A stretch of 64,000 nt of DNA from Ruegeria meonggei (GTDB taxonomy: Bacteria; Pseudomonadota; Alphaproteobacteria; Rhodobacterales; Rhodobacteraceae): NCBI RefSeq assembly GCF_900172215.1, contig NZ_FWFP01000005.1, forward strand, positions 310,001 to 374,000. The letters run 5' to 3'. The notes beneath the pieces were generated by a model, which ran no database searches, was not told the DNA's origin, and saw only the letters and a program-made list of their open reading frames with translations. The translations under genes and the position numbers were made by a program. This document shows positions 16,035-25,102 of this stretch, piece by piece (the first letter of the stretch is position 1; the number at the start of each line of letters is the position of its first letter).

Positions 16035-16839
16035 AGGGGTCCTCGTAAGGGTCTAGGTAGGGGTCCCTGACAGGGTCGGTCCCAATTTCGGCATAAGGGT
16101 CGTCATACAGACCCAGATAGGCGTCCTCATCGTCCCTTGCCAGTTCAAAGCGGCGGTTTTGCAGGTAAATTGTTTGTGCCTGCGCATAGCTGTCGGCGCT
16201 TTCATACAGGATCGAGTCAACCGTGTCCGAGAATCGGCCCCGATCGCCCATCCGGCGCACAACCTCGGCGTAGACACCGATATTGTCGACCGGGCGGACC
16301 GGGCTGAAATTGATGGGGTTCGAAAAGAGGTTCACCACAACACCCACTGCATCCCGCGCGGTCGAGGGGCCATAAAAGGGCAATTCGACATAAGCGCCCT
16401 CACCCACACCCCAAACGTGCAGGGTTTCACCAAAATCCGTATCCACGGGCGGCAGGTTCAGTTCGCTGGCCGGGTCTGACAGGCCGGCGCCACCTACGGT
16501 CGTGTTGATCAGGAACCGCAGCAAGGCGTTGCCCGATTGCTTGATGTTACCCTGCAACAGGTAGTCCACCGCTTGGCCGGGCATCGTCAGGTTTTCTGCG
16601 AAATGGTTGAAGCTGGTCACCATCGGATCGGGGACGATCTTGACATAGCCTTTCGAGGCCGGGCGGAACAGGAACCGGTCAACACCGAGGTTGAACTTGT
16701 GGATGCCCCGGTTGGTATTCTCATAGGGATCGAAGGTTTCGCCCCGCGCGGCCTCTTCGGTGGGCTGCGTTGCGCAGGCGCTGAGAGCTGTCATCAGGGA
16801 CAGGACGATCAGGTGCTTAAAGCTAATTCTGCTCAACAC
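16024..16839 (-). CDS. mlaA: MlaA/VacJ-family outer-membrane lipoprotein
   Basis: Removes mislocalised phospholipids from the outer leaflet of the outer membrane and hands them to MlaC. Lipoprotein signal with lipobox LSAC, then the VacJ core: FDPYENTNRGIHKFN, NHFAENLTMPGQAVDYLLQG, RFLINTTVGGAGLSDPA, ETLHVWGVGEGAYVELPFYGPST. The last 35 residues are an acidic tail with repeated DPY units (YDDPYAE, DPYLDPYEDPYAE) not typical of the family. I prefer the GTG at 16839, with GGAG eleven bases upstream, over the GTG at 16851 whose site would touch the codon; this is uncertain. Forms an operon with mlaC. Confidence 0.88.
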   Translation of the reverse strand: MLSRISFKHLIVLSLMTALSACATQPTEEAARGETFDPYENTNRGIHKFNLGVDRFLFRPASKGYVKIVPDPMVTSFNHFAENLTMPGQAVDYLLQGNIKQSGNALLRFLINTTVGGAGLSDPASELNLPPVDTDFGETLHVWGVGEGAYVELPFYGPSTARDAVGVVVNLFSNPINFSPVRPVDNIGVYAEVVRRMGDRGRFSDTVDSILYESADSYAQAQTIYLQNRRFELARDDEDAYLGLYDDPYAEIGTDPVRDPYLDPYEDPYAE

Positions 16840-17131
16840 GGTCTTTGCCACTCCAAACCGCTCGGATACTGTTTTTCCGAACTTTCAATCAATACTGCCT
16901 GCGGCCGTTGTACGCGGCCCAATCCGATGTCCATAGCTGTTCCACAGCCATTATGAAACAGCTAGCGTTTAACCCGCCAGATAGGCAGAGGTAAAGTGAC
17001 ACAAGTTCAACACTTCGGAATAAGAAGAGTTATGCCCACCAAATGGGCGAGATACCTCGCCGTTTTCGCACTTTCCGAACCCTGTCTTCCCGGTTAGCTT
17101 CACCCCGACTCAAAGCTTGGGAGGATACCTG

Positions 17132-17587
17132 ATGAGCATTGCTGCAAGATTAGAAGGCCTGGGTGTTGCCCTGCCGGACGCCCCCGCACCGGCGGCTAAC
17201 TATGTGCCTTTCGTACGCCTCGGCAATATTGTGTATGTCTCGGGACAGATTTCGAAGGATGACGATCTGATCACCGGCAAGCTGGGCGATGACATGGAGA
17301 TCGAGGCTGGCGCGGCCGCAGCCAAAGTCTGTGCCATCAACCTGTTGGCACAGGTCAAGGCCGCCTGCGACGGTGATATCAACAAGCTGGTGCGGGTGAT
17401 CAAGTTGACCGGTTTCGTCAACTCAACCGCCGATTTCACCGCGCAACCACAGGTCATCAACGGTGCATCGGATTTCTTGGTCGAAGCGCTGGGCGATGCC
17501 GGACGTCATTCACGGTCTGCTGTCAGCGCGGCGTCACTGCCTTTGGGCGTGGCAGTGGAAATCGAAGGTATTTTCGAGGTTCAATGA
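17132..17587 (+). CDS. RidA/YjgF-family protein
   Basis: 151 residues from the ATG at 17132 (GGAGG seven bases upstream). It belongs to the longer RidA subfamily: VRLGNIVYVSGQ, AAAKVCAINLLAQVKAA, KLTGFVNSTADF, then HSRSAVSAASLPLGVAVEIEG, where the R and the C-terminal SLPLGVAVEIE are typical. RidA proteins hydrolyse reactive enamine/imine intermediates of PLP enzymes, but the longer forms may have other jobs. Its stop overlaps the next gene (ATGA), starting a row of four genes on this strand. About 290 bases of upstream DNA separate it from mlaA. Confidence 0.85.
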   Translation: MSIAARLEGLGVALPDAPAPAANYVPFVRLGNIVYVSGQISKDDDLITGKLGDDMEIEAGAAAAKVCAINLLAQVKAACDGDINKLVRVIKLTGFVNSTADFTAQPQVINGASDFLVEALGDAGRHSRSAVSAASLPLGVAVEIEGIFEVQ

Positions 17588-18351
17588 CACCGTCCCTGCC
17601 ATCCGTTTTCCTGCAAATCCCGATCGCGCATCGGGCGTTGCACGACATCTCGGATAACCGCCCGGAAAACAGCCGGGCGGCCATTCGGGCCGCCGTTGCA
17701 GCCGGATACGGGATTGAAATCGACCTGCAACTGACATCGGACAACCGGGCGATGGTGTTTCATGACTATGACATGACCCGCCTGACCGGCCAACCCGGCC
17801 CGATCCGGCAGATCACTGCCGATCAAGCGCTGGACACGCCGTTGCTGCACGCGGATGACGGCATTCCAGCGCTGGACGAAGTGCTTAAGATGGTGGCTGG
17901 AAAAGTGCCGCTGCTGATCGAACTCAAGGATCAGGATGGCGCAATGGGTCCGGCAGTCGGCCCGTTGGAACAGGACGCGGTGCGCGCCTTGCAGGGCTAT
18001 GACGGCCCTGTGGCTGTGATGTCTTTCAACCCTCATTCGGTGGCTGAACTGGGACGGCTGGCCCCTCATCTGCCGCGGGGCATCGTGACGGGCTCTTATC
18101 AGCCAAAGGTCGAGCTTTTGCCGCAGGATGTATGCGATCACCTGCGTGGGATCCCCGATTTCGACCGCGTTGGTGCCAGTTTCATCAGTCATGAGGTCAA
18201 GGAGCTGGCCCGGCCCCGCGTGGCCGCGTTAAAGGCGCAGGGCGTGCCGATCCTGTGCTGGACCGTGCGCTCGCCCAAACAAGAGGCTGAAGCCCGCACC
18301 ATTGCCGACAATGTGACTTTTGAGGGGTATTTGGCCATTCATCCGGGTTGA
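17584..18351 (+). CDS. Glycerophosphodiester phosphodiesterase
   Basis: Hydrolyses glycerophosphodiesters to glycerol-3-phosphate and an alcohol. 255 residues, cytoplasmic, no signal. The TIM-barrel catalytic set is present: the HR pair in IAHRALHD, ENS, the metal ligands in GIEIDLQLT, and VFHDYDMTRLTG; PLLIELKD supplies the next Glu. It overlaps the RidA-like gene by 4 bases. UgpQ-like in size, but no glycerol-phosphate transporter is nearby, so I give no symbol. Confidence 0.88.
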   Translation: MTPSLPSVFLQIPIAHRALHDISDNRPENSRAAIRAAVAAGYGIEIDLQLTSDNRAMVFHDYDMTRLTGQPGPIRQITADQALDTPLLHADDGIPALDEVLKMVAGKVPLLIELKDQDGAMGPAVGPLEQDAVRALQGYDGPVAVMSFNPHSVAELGRLAPHLPRGIVTGSYQPKVELLPQDVCDHLRGIPDFDRVGASFISHEVKELARPRVAALKAQGVPILCWTVRSPKQEAEARTIADNVTFEGYLAIHPG

Positions 18352-18396
18352 ACCCTCGCCCGGCAGTCACAGATAAAGACCACAGGCGGAGGGTAT

Positions 18397-19584
18397 ATGG
18401 ATCAGGCACATATCGAGGTTCAGGTACTGGCATCTCTGGCGCAGATTTCTGCGACCGAGTGGGACAATTGCGCCTGTCCTGAGGTGGCCGATGGAGGCCG
18501 CCCGCTTGATCCCTTCACCACACACCGGTTCCTGTTGGCGCTTGAAGAAAGCGGGTCGGTTGGGCGCGGCACCGGCTGGCAACCGCAATACCTGACCACC
18601 TATCTGGACGGGATGCTGATTGCGGCGGCTCCGATGTATGCCAAATCGCACAGCCAGGGTGAGTATATCTTTGACCACAACTGGGCCCATGCCTACGAAA
18701 ATGCAGGCGGGCGGTATTATCCGAAACTGCAAGTCGCGGTGCCTTTTACACCCGCCACGGGGCGGCGTTTTCTGGTGCGCCCAGGCTATGAAGGGATCGG
18801 CATGTCGGCGCTGGTGCAGGGGGCGGTGCAACTGGCGGCGGACAATCAGGTCTCATCCCTGCACGCAACATTCTGTACCGAGGATGAGGCGTTGGCGGGC
18901 GAACAGATGGGCTTGATGCTGCGTACGTCGCAACAGTTTCACTGGCTCAACGACGGATATGCGGATTTTGACGGGTTTCTGGATGTGCTATCTTCGCGCA
19001 AGCGCAAGAATATCCGCAAGGAACGCGCCCAAGCCTGTGCATTCGGCGGCGAGATTCGCACCTATACCGGCCCCACACTGCGCCCCGAACATTGGGATGC
19101 CTTCTGGCAGTTCTATCAGGATACCGGTGCGCGCAAATGGGGGTCGCCTTATCTGACGCGGCAATTCTTTGATATTGCACAGGAAACCATGGCGGATGAC
19201 TTGGCGCTGGTGTTGGCCGAGCGCAATGGCTACCCTATTGCGGGCGCGTTGAACTTTATCGGGCGTGAAACGCTTTTTGGCCGCTATTGGGGTTGCGTCG
19301 AACACCACCCCTGTCTGCATTTCGAACTGTGCTACTATAGGGCGATTGACTTTGCCATTGCCGAAGGGCTGTCCCGGGTTGAGGCCGGCGCGCAGGGTGA
19401 ACACAAACTGGCGCGTGGCTACTTACCGACACGCACGCATAGCTTGCATTGGGTCGGCGACCCGGGCTTTGCGGATGCGATTAAAAATTATCTGGACGCC
19501 GAGGCCCACGCAGTGGGAGAAGAGATCGAGATTCTGACGGATTACGGACCGTTCAGAAAATCGAACCCGGAGGAGCAGCAATGA
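18397..19584 (+). CDS. FemAB/GNAT-like acyltransferase (DUF482, peptidogalycan family)
   Basis: 395 residues with the double-GNAT arrangement of the DUF482 family, often named peptidogalycan biosynthesis protein. Visible features: [38 protein letters not shown], the basic [12 protein letters not shown], and the C-terminal GNAT half with [20 protein letters not shown] and [17 protein letters not shown], ending in [12 protein letters not shown]. The real acceptor and donor are unknown. It overlaps phhB by 4 bases and follows the phosphodiesterase by 45 bases, so all four genes may be one operon. Confidence 0.82.
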   Translation: MDQAHIEVQVLASLAQISATEWDNCACPEVADGGRPLDPFTTHRFLLALEESGSVGRGTGWQPQYLTTYLDGMLIAAAPMYAKSHSQGEYIFDHNWAHAYENAGGRYYPKLQVAVPFTPATGRRFLVRPGYEGIGMSALVQGAVQLAADNQVSSLHATFCTEDEALAGEQMGLMLRTSQQFHWLNDGYADFDGFLDVLSSRKRKNIRKERAQACAFGGEIRTYTGPTLRPEHWDAFWQFYQDTGARKWGSPYLTRQFFDIAQETMADDLALVLAERNGYPIAGALNFIGRETLFGRYWGCVEHHPCLHFELCYYRAIDFAIAEGLSRVEAGAQGEHKLARGYLPTRTHSLHWVGDPGFADAIKNYLDAEAHAVGEEIEILTDYGPFRKSNPEEQQ

Positions 19585-19874
19585 CCGAACTATTGTCAAC
19601 CGAGACCCGCGGCCCCCTGTTGGACCCGCTGTTCAAGAACGGCTGGACCATGGTCGAAGACCGGGACGCGATCACCAAGACCTTTATCTTCGAGGATTTC
19701 GTCCACGCTTTTGGCTGGATGACGCAGGTCGCGATTTTCGCTGAGAAGTGGAACCACCACCCTGAATGGTCGAACGTTTACCGCACGGTCAAGGTTGTGC
19801 TGTCCACCCATGATGTGGGTGGCCTGTCTTCTCTGGATGCCAAGCTGGCGCGCAAGATGGACAGTCTGGTTTAG
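19581..19874 (+). CDS. phhB: Pterin-4a-carbinolamine dehydratase
   Basis: Dehydrates 4a-hydroxytetrahydrobiopterin during aromatic amino acid hydroxylation. 97 residues, the usual size. The active-site block [13 protein letters not shown] holds the conserved His pair, followed by [15 protein letters not shown]. The ATG overlaps the stop of the FemAB-like gene. Phenylalanine hydroxylase is not in the window. Its 3' end overlaps the opposite-strand lipoprotein gene by 4 bases. Confidence 0.92.
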   Translation: MTELLSTETRGPLLDPLFKNGWTMVEDRDAITKTFIFEDFVHAFGWMTQVAIFAEKWNHHPEWSNVYRTVKVVLSTHDVGGLSSLDAKLARKMDSLV

Positions 19875-20182
19875 CCGCGGTCGCTCTGAGACCCTTCGCC
19901 GCCCGCCAAAGATGCCGTGGTGGCCATCTGCCGGAACTCGCCCGGTGTCACACTGCCACTGCTGACGTCGATATTGCCGGGAATGCGGGTCGTGCGGTTG
20001 CCGATCTGACGGACACTGCGCGCGGCTGGGTTAATGTCCAGACAGCGATTGTTGTAACAGGTTAGTCCGCTGGTACTGATCTGAATGCGTGGCTGACCGT
20101 CGGGGCCGGTCACCACTGGGGCCTGTGGCACATCGCAAGCGGCCAAAATACCCATAACGCCAATAAACGCCCATTTCGTCAT
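19871..20182 (-). CDS. Small lipoprotein, function unknown
   Basis: 103 residues from the ATG at 20182. A short signal [16 protein letters not shown] ends in a lipobox (LAAC), so the product is probably a lipid-anchored envelope protein. The mature part has two Cys ([10 protein letters not shown]) that could form a disulphide. No family recognised. It is the last of three small envelope genes in a row on this strand (EF-hand protein and glycine-zipper lipoprotein upstream). Confidence 0.65.
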   Translation of the reverse strand: MTKWAFIGVMGILAACDVPQAPVVTGPDGQPRIQISTSGLTCYNNRCLDINPAARSVRQIGNRTTRIPGNIDVSSGSVTPGEFRQMATTASLAGGEGSQSDRG

Positions 20183-20234
20183 CGCAAGCCCCTGTCTGAA
20201 TGGTCCGGCCCCGCTGTATGCAGGGCCGTCCGTT

Positions 20235-20582
20235 TTAATCCAGCTGGCCGTTCTCGTTCTTGTCGGCTGCCAGGAAATCATCGTTCATCTGTGCGTCGTA
20301 TTCCGCTCTGGAAATAGCGTTGTCACGGTCGCGATCAATGCCTTGAAACTGCTTTATGTCCAGAAATGGCTTGGCCTCGTCCAGACCCAGCGTTCCGTTC
20401 TTGTCCTCATCCATCGTCTGAAAGGCGTAATCGGAAAAGGCGTTGAACTCGTCTTTCGACAGAAATCCATCATTGTTGGTGTCTATGGCTTTCAGTTCGT
20501 TCTCATGCAGCTCCGCCACGGTTTCAGCCGAGGCAACACCGGCCAGCAGAATGGCTGCAGCAGCGATAAATCCACGTTTCAT
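20235..20582 (-). CDS. Secreted EF-hand calcium-binding protein
   Basis: 115 residues from the ATG at 20582, with GAGGAG upstream. Signal peptide about 1-20 (MKRGFIAAAAILLAGVASA). Four EF-hand loops follow: DTNNDGFLSKDE, DEDKNGTLGLDE, DRDRDNAISRAE and a final DKNENGQLD that ends at the stop codon and lacks its last Glu and exiting helix. Likely a periplasmic calcium binder or sensor; partner unknown. The third loop has D-x-R-x-N in place of a usual D/N-x-N-G and may bind weakly. Confidence 0.8.
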   Translation of the reverse strand: MKRGFIAAAAILLAGVASAETVAELHENELKAIDTNNDGFLSKDEFNAFSDYAFQTMDEDKNGTLGLDEAKPFLDIKQFQGIDRDRDNAISRAEYDAQMNDDFLAADKNENGQLD

Positions 20583-20593
20583 TCCGGTTCTCC

Positions 20594-20839
20594 TCAGCAT
20601 GCGTATCTCTGACCTTCGAAACCACCCGCGGCAGCGCCTGCCGCCGTCAGGATGGTTTTGCCCGAGCCGCCACCGAACTGGTTGCCGATGGCCCCGCCGA
20701 TCAATGCGCCGCCCAATGTGCCGCCTAGGCAGGCGATCTCATGCTGACGTGCGGCTTGCTGCTGCGGTGTCGGGGCCGGACCGCAGGCAGCCAATGCCCC
20801 CGCAGTTCCAAGTAAAAGCATAACTAATTTCTGTTTCAT
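20594..20839 (-). CDS. Glycine-zipper lipoprotein
   Basis: 81 residues. Signal with lipobox LAAC (MKQKLVMLLLGTAGALAAC), a short Pro/Gln linker, and a glycine-zipper 2TM segment (GGTLGGALIGGAIGNQFGGG, then AAGAAAGG), as in SlyB/17-kDa antigen-like envelope lipoproteins. It lies 11 bases upstream of the EF-hand start on the same strand, so they probably share a transcript. Two further Cys are present near the middle and at the last residue. Confidence 0.78.
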   Translation of the reverse strand: MKQKLVMLLLGTAGALAACGPAPTPQQQAARQHEIACLGGTLGGALIGGAIGNQFGGGSGKTILTAAGAAAGGFEGQRYAC

Positions 20840-20911
20840 AAATGAACTCCCTGACTGTATGCCACAACTATTGGCAGATCAGGGCGGTGCATCAAGTTAA
20901 TAAACGGTCAT

Positions 20912-20933
20912 GGCCCCGGGGTGTACCGGGGCC
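20912..20933 (-). terminator. Strong GC hairpin after the peroxiredoxin gene
   Basis: A perfect 8-bp stem (GGCCCCGG and CCGGGGCC) with a 6-base loop, 8 bases beyond the peroxiredoxin stop. The stem can be extended outward through AACGG/CCGTT with bulges. There is no long T-run, so efficiency is uncertain. Confidence 0.5.
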
Positions 20934-20941
20934 ACCCGTTT

Positions 20942-21427
20942 CTAGATCGCGTCCAGCAGACCCTCGCCTGCGGAAATCTCGCAGGTGCCGGGGTTTTCTT
21001 CCAGGTTCAGAGCGGTCACTTTGCCGTTCTCAACGACCATGGCATAGCGTTTTGAGCGCGCGAACAGACCCGCTGGCGGGGCGTCGAAATCCATGCCGAG
21101 GGCTTTGGTGAATTCCGATGCCGCATCCGATAGCATGGTCAGCCCGGCAGCGGTTGCACCGGTAGATTCGCCCCAGGCGCCCATTACGAACGGATCATTG
21201 ACGGCCACGCAGATGATTTCGTCCACGCCTTTGGCGTTGAACTGATCCTTGGTGCGCATGAAGCTGGGCACATGCGCTGTGGTGCAGGTGCCGGTAAACG
21301 CTCCGGGCACCGCAAAAACCACGACTTTACGGCCCTTTGTCTTGCTTGAAATCCGAACCTCCTCGGGGCCATTCGCACCCATCTGGATCAGTGTGGCATC
21401 GGGCAGTGTGTCACCTGTTGAAATCAT
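20942..21427 (-). CDS. Peroxiredoxin, Prx5 type
   Basis: Reduces peroxides using a thiol donor. 161 residues from the ATG at 21427, which has GGAG seven bases upstream; the much longer open frame to 21922 is chance. Peroxidatic Cys in VPGAFTGTCTTAHVPSF, the Prx5 signature, with a second Cys in DEIICVAVND and a third near the C-terminus in PGTCEISAGE. Arg in FARSKRYAMVV completes the site. Glutaredoxin or glutathione is the usual reductant of this class. It is divergent from the ferredoxin reductase gene, sharing a 99-base promoter region. Confidence 0.9.
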   Translation of the reverse strand: MISTGDTLPDATLIQMGANGPEEVRISSKTKGRKVVVFAVPGAFTGTCTTAHVPSFMRTKDQFNAKGVDEIICVAVNDPFVMGAWGESTGATAAGLTMLSDAASEFTKALGMDFDAPPAGLFARSKRYAMVVENGKVTALNLEENPGTCEISAGEGLLDAI

Positions 21428-21526
21428 TTTTATGCTCCTGTCGATTGGATTTGCAGAGTCGGGCTCTGCCGCAATATAGGTGACCAGGTGGATGTGACCA
21501 CGGGAATTCGACAGGGTGGGAGGAAC

Positions 21527-22738
21527 ATGAGCCATATTGTCGTGATCGGTGCAGGGCAGGCGGGGTCGTCGCTTGTTGCAAAGCTGCGCAAGGACGGGTT
21601 TGAGGGCGAGATCACCCTGATCGGTGCCGAACCGCATCTGCCTTATCAGCGCCCGCCTTTGTCCAAGGCTTATCTGTTGGGCGAGATGGAATTGGAACGC
21701 CTGTTCCTGCGGCCCGAGAGTTTTTACACCGAGAACAACATCACCCTGCGGCTTGGGGATCGCGTCACCGCGATTGATCCGCAAGCCAAGACCGTGACGC
21801 TGGGCGATGAGGTGATTTCTTATGACGAGCTGGCCCTGACCACCGGATCCGACCCACGCCGCCTTCCGGGCGCGATTGGCGGCGATCTTGACGGCGTGCA
21901 TGTGGTGCGCGATTTGGCCCATGTCGATGACATGGGGCCGTCCGTGACCGAAGGTGCCCGCGCGTTGATCGTAGGGGGCGGCTATATCGGGCTAGAGGCT
22001 GCTGCCGTATGCGCAAAGCGCGGGGTCAAAGTCACGTTGGTTGAGATGGCCGACCGTATCCTGCAACGCGTCGCTGCGCCCGAGACCAGCGATTACTTTC
22101 GTGCCCTGCATTCGGAATACGGGGCCGATATCCGCGAGGGCGTCGGATTGGATCGTCTGGTGGGTGACGCGGGCAAAGTCACCGGTGCGGTGCTGACCGA
22201 CGGCACCGAATTGCAGGTCGATTTCGTTGTTGTCGGCGTGGGCATTGCGCCCGCAACCCATCTGGCTGAACTGGCCGGGCTGGAGCTGGAGAACGGCATC
22301 AAGACCGACGCGCAAGGACGGACGTCTGATCCGTCGATCTGGGCGGCGGGCGATTGTGCATCGTTCCCACACGCGGGCGACCGCATCCGTCTGGAAAGCG
22401 TCCCCAATGCAATTGATCAGGCCGAGATCGTGGCCCAGAACATGCTGGGCGCGGCCAAGGACTATACAGCGACGCCGTGGTTCTGGTCGGATCAATACGA
22501 TGTCAAACTGCAGATCGCTGGCCTGAACACGGGCTATGACCGCGTTGTGACCCGCAGGGGCGCGGGCCAGACCGTATCCTTCTGGTACTACAAGGGCGAT
22601 CAGTTGATCGCGGTAGATGCGATGAATGATCCGCGGGCATACATGGTCGGAAAGCGCCTGATTGATGCGGGCAAAACCGCTGATCCGGAGATTGTCGCTG
22701 ACCCCGAGGCGGACCTGAAACCGCTGCTCAAAGCGTGA
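21527..22738 (+). CDS. FAD-dependent ferredoxin/rubredoxin reductase-like oxidoreductase
   Basis: 403 residues from the ATG at 21527 (GGAGG four bases upstream). Two Rossmann motifs: VVIGAGQAGSSLVAKLR for FAD and ALIVGGGYIGLEAAAVCAKRG for NAD(P)H, then the FAD-binding DPSIWAAGDCASF and a C-terminal reductase domain with WFWSDQYDVKLQIAG. This is the family of ferredoxin reductases that serve cytochrome P450 or Rieske oxygenases. No P450 or ferredoxin is in the window, so the partner is unknown. It overlaps rsmD by 4 bases. Confidence 0.88.
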   Translation: MSHIVVIGAGQAGSSLVAKLRKDGFEGEITLIGAEPHLPYQRPPLSKAYLLGEMELERLFLRPESFYTENNITLRLGDRVTAIDPQAKTVTLGDEVISYDELALTTGSDPRRLPGAIGGDLDGVHVVRDLAHVDDMGPSVTEGARALIVGGGYIGLEAAAVCAKRGVKVTLVEMADRILQRVAAPETSDYFRALHSEYGADIREGVGLDRLVGDAGKVTGAVLTDGTELQVDFVVVGVGIAPATHLAELAGLELENGIKTDAQGRTSDPSIWAAGDCASFPHAGDRIRLESVPNAIDQAEIVAQNMLGAAKDYTATPWFWSDQYDVKLQIAGLNTGYDRVVTRRGAGQTVSFWYYKGDQLIAVDAMNDPRAYMVGKRLIDAGKTADPEIVADPEADLKPLLKA

Positions 22739-23286
22739 GGATCATCGCCGGAGAGTTCCGGGGCCGTGCTTTGGCCTCGGTTGGCAAAGGGGATGTGGGG
22801 GCGCATTTGCGCCCGACCACCGACCGGGTGCGCGAAAGCCTGTTCAACGTTCTGACCCATCAGATCGACTTTGATGGTCTGCGCGTGCTGGATCTGTTTG
22901 CAGGCACCGGCGCGCTGGGGCTTGAGGCCCTGTCGCGCGGTGCGTCCCATGTTACTTTTGTGGATGATGGCCGCGTGGCGCAGGGGTTGATCCTCAAGAA
23001 CATCGATCTGACCCGCAGTGCCGACCGCACCGATCTGATCCGTCGCGACGCAACCCGATTGGGCGACAATCCCGGCCCGCCCTATGATCTGATCTTCCTC
23101 GATCCACCCTATGGTAAGTCGCTTGGCCAAAAGGCGATCTCAGGGGCGGTGGCTGGGCAATGGATTGGTGACGATGCCCTGCTGGTCTGGGAGGAAAACG
23201 CCCCGATGGACGCGCCGGAAGGGTTCACACTGCAGAGCGCGCGAAAGTATGGGGATACGCATATTTCCCTGATGTGGACCGCGTAA
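22735..23286 (+). CDS. rsmD: 16S rRNA (guanine(966)-N2)-methyltransferase
   Basis: 183 residues with GTG start inside a GTGA overlap with the reductase gene. SAM-binding domain: MRIIAGEFRGRAL and RPTTDRVRESLFNVL at the N-terminus (RsmD signature), VLDLFAGTGALGLEALSRGA for SAM, and the N6/N2-methylase catalytic motif DPPYG. Methylates G966 of the 30S subunit. The linkage to the oxidoreductase is probably accidental. Confidence 0.93.
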   Translation: MRIIAGEFRGRALASVGKGDVGAHLRPTTDRVRESLFNVLTHQIDFDGLRVLDLFAGTGALGLEALSRGASHVTFVDDGRVAQGLILKNIDLTRSADRTDLIRRDATRLGDNPGPPYDLIFLDPPYGKSLGQKAISGAVAGQWIGDDALLVWEENAPMDAPEGFTLQSARKYGDTHISLMWTA

Positions 23287-23436
23287 TTTCATCTGGATCA
23301 ACAGTTGGAGCCCGGCCGCGATAGCCGGTTGCCGGATGGCCTTTCCGACGAGACCGTTCTTAACAATTTCCGGTCACATTTCGGACCAGATTCGCATCTA
23401 GACGCGCTGAACTTAACTCAACTGCAAGGTGCGCGA

Positions 23437-23784
23437 ATGCTTCTCAGAACTGTCTCAATGCTGTTGGTCGGGGGGCTTTCTGCCTCGGCAGCCTTGGCCC
23501 AATCGGAAATCAATTTGGACGAGTTTTCCGTCAACTGCGTGTCCGACGTCGACCAAAAAGGGGTGACCCTCTCTCGGTCCGGTGGATCCGACAAAGGGTT
23601 CATTGCGACGGATACACTGGAAGGGGAAGCCAGTATTTTTCCGGGCCTGAACACAATGACGTTCCTGTTGATACAGGGAAGTGATGTGGTCACCTTTGTC
23701 GTGGATTACACAACAATGGAATACGACATGAGGATAAAGGGTGCCGTCCAGAAAAACGACAAGGGGACATGCACGGTTGCTTGA
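23437..23784 (+). CDS. Small secreted protein, function unknown
   Basis: 115 residues from the ATG at 23437. A signal peptide (MLLRTVSMLLVGGLSASAALA) is followed by a mature domain of about 94 residues that looks all-beta, with two Cys (VNCVSDV and GTCTVA) that could pair. No family recognised. The upstream 150 bases contain no clear gene although the frame is open to 23305. Probably periplasmic. Confidence 0.6.
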   Translation: MLLRTVSMLLVGGLSASAALAQSEINLDEFSVNCVSDVDQKGVTLSRSGGSDKGFIATDTLEGEASIFPGLNTMTFLLIQGSDVVTFVVDYTTMEYDMRIKGAVQKNDKGTCTVA

Positions 23785-23893
23785 GGGTCAGGTTTTGCGC
23801 CAGCGGGTCACATGGCAAGATGTGGCCTGCCTGTCGGGATGTCTGATACCCCACAGTTTTGGAGAGTTGATCCATCTGTGCTAGGCTCGGGGC

Positions 23894-24073
23894 ATGGACC
23901 GAGCCTTGCCGGGCCCGTTCTGGGCCGTCAAACCACAAAGTGACACCTCTACCGGACCGCCGCCCAAGCCGCGGCGCGCGCCGGTGTTCATCCACGACGC
24001 GGTCACGCCATGGGGTCACGAGACGTTGTTGCTGAAACTGCTGCGCGATCAGGCCGCTGATCAGGACGAATAG
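23894..24073 (+). CDS. 59-residue basic/proline-rich protein
   Basis: A short frame of 59 codons from an ATG at 23894, too short for many gene callers. It begins MDRALPGPFWAVKPQ, then a Pro/Arg stretch (GPPPKPRRAP) and a helical C-terminus (ETLLLKLLRDQAADQDE). Its last 13 bases overlap the 3' end of map on the opposite strand. Third-position GC bias agrees with coding. No function suggested. Confidence 0.5.
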   Translation: MDRALPGPFWAVKPQSDTSTGPPPKPRRAPVFIHDAVTPWGHETLLLKLLRDQAADQDE

Positions 24074-24873
24074 GTCGGGTGGAACCTGTTGCCTGGTGAC
24101 AGGGTAAAGATCTCAACCCCATCTGCCGTCACACCCACCGAGTGTTCGAACTGTGCCGACAGCGACTTGTCGCGGGTCACGGCGGTCCAGTCATCGGCCA
24201 GCGTTTTGGTTTCGGGGCGGCCGAGGTTCACCATGGGTTCGATGGTGAAGAACATGCCCTCTTCCAGCTTGGCACCGGTGCCCGGACGGCCATAATGCAG
24301 CACATTTGGCGGCGCGTGAAACACCCGACCCAGACCGTGGCCGCAGAAATCGCGCACAACGCTCATCCGCTGCGCCTCGACATAGGCCTGAATTGCGTGG
24401 CCGATATCGCCGAAGGTATTGCCCGGCTTGACCATCTCGATGCCCTTGAACAGTGCGTCATGGGTGACCTGAACCAGCCGTTCGGCCTTGCGCGGCAGTT
24501 TTCCGGCCACATACATGCGTGACGTATCGCCGAACCAGCCGTCCACGATGGCGGTGACGTCGATGTTCAGGATATCACCATCCTTCAGCTTTTTGTCACC
24601 GGGAATGCCGTGGCAGACCACATGATTGACGCTGATACAACTGGCGTGCTCATACCCCTTATAGCCAATGGTCGCTGACGTCGCGCCGGCGTCTTCGACC
24701 ATCTGCGTGATCAGCCGGTCGATCTCACCCGTGGTCTGGCCGACAAAGACATGATCGGCGATATCGTCAAGAATCCGCGCGGACAAAGCCCCTGCGGCAT
24801 GCATGCCAGCAAAGTCACTTTGTTCATAGATGCGAATACCGTCCTTGGTCAGACGGCCACGATGGTCTTTCAT
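24061..24873 (-). CDS. map: Type I methionine aminopeptidase
   Basis: Removes the initiator Met from nascent proteins. 270 residues. The pita-bread metal ligands are all visible: substrate His in NHVVCHGIP, Asp in LNIDVTA and GDTSRMY, His in FCGHGLGRVFH, Glu in TIEPMVN and QFEHSVGV. Essential housekeeping gene. Upstream is a stretch of about 230 bases of less GC-rich DNA without genes before the SPFH-like gene. Confidence 0.95.
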   Translation of the reverse strand: MKDHRGRLTKDGIRIYEQSDFAGMHAAGALSARILDDIADHVFVGQTTGEIDRLITQMVEDAGATSATIGYKGYEHASCISVNHVVCHGIPGDKKLKDGDILNIDVTAIVDGWFGDTSRMYVAGKLPRKAERLVQVTHDALFKGIEMVKPGNTFGDIGHAIQAYVEAQRMSVVRDFCGHGLGRVFHAPPNVLHYGRPGTGAKLEEGMFFTIEPMVNLGRPETKTLADDWTAVTRDKSLSAQFEHSVGVTADGVEIFTLSPGNRFHPTYSS

Positions 24874-25102
24874 CGGTGCGGAGCTCCAAATATTTCGCGC
24901 AGCACCTCTTTTACGCTGCTTGTGCAGAAAGTACCAGAGGGCGTTGGGTCGCGGGTTTAGATGGGGATATTCGCCACGACTTCAAGGATTGGTCGGATTG
25001 TCGCGGTCGGGCGGAGGCATTCACTGAATACTATGCTAAATAGGACAGGAGTAAAAACGGCTGCTATGCGGGACGAAGCTGTCGTTGGCTCCTATCAATA
25101 TT

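Noticed and set aside
21428-21922. N-terminal extension of the peroxiredoxin frame
   Set aside because: It overlaps the divergent ferredoxin reductase gene, and the ATG at 21427 has its own GGAG site.
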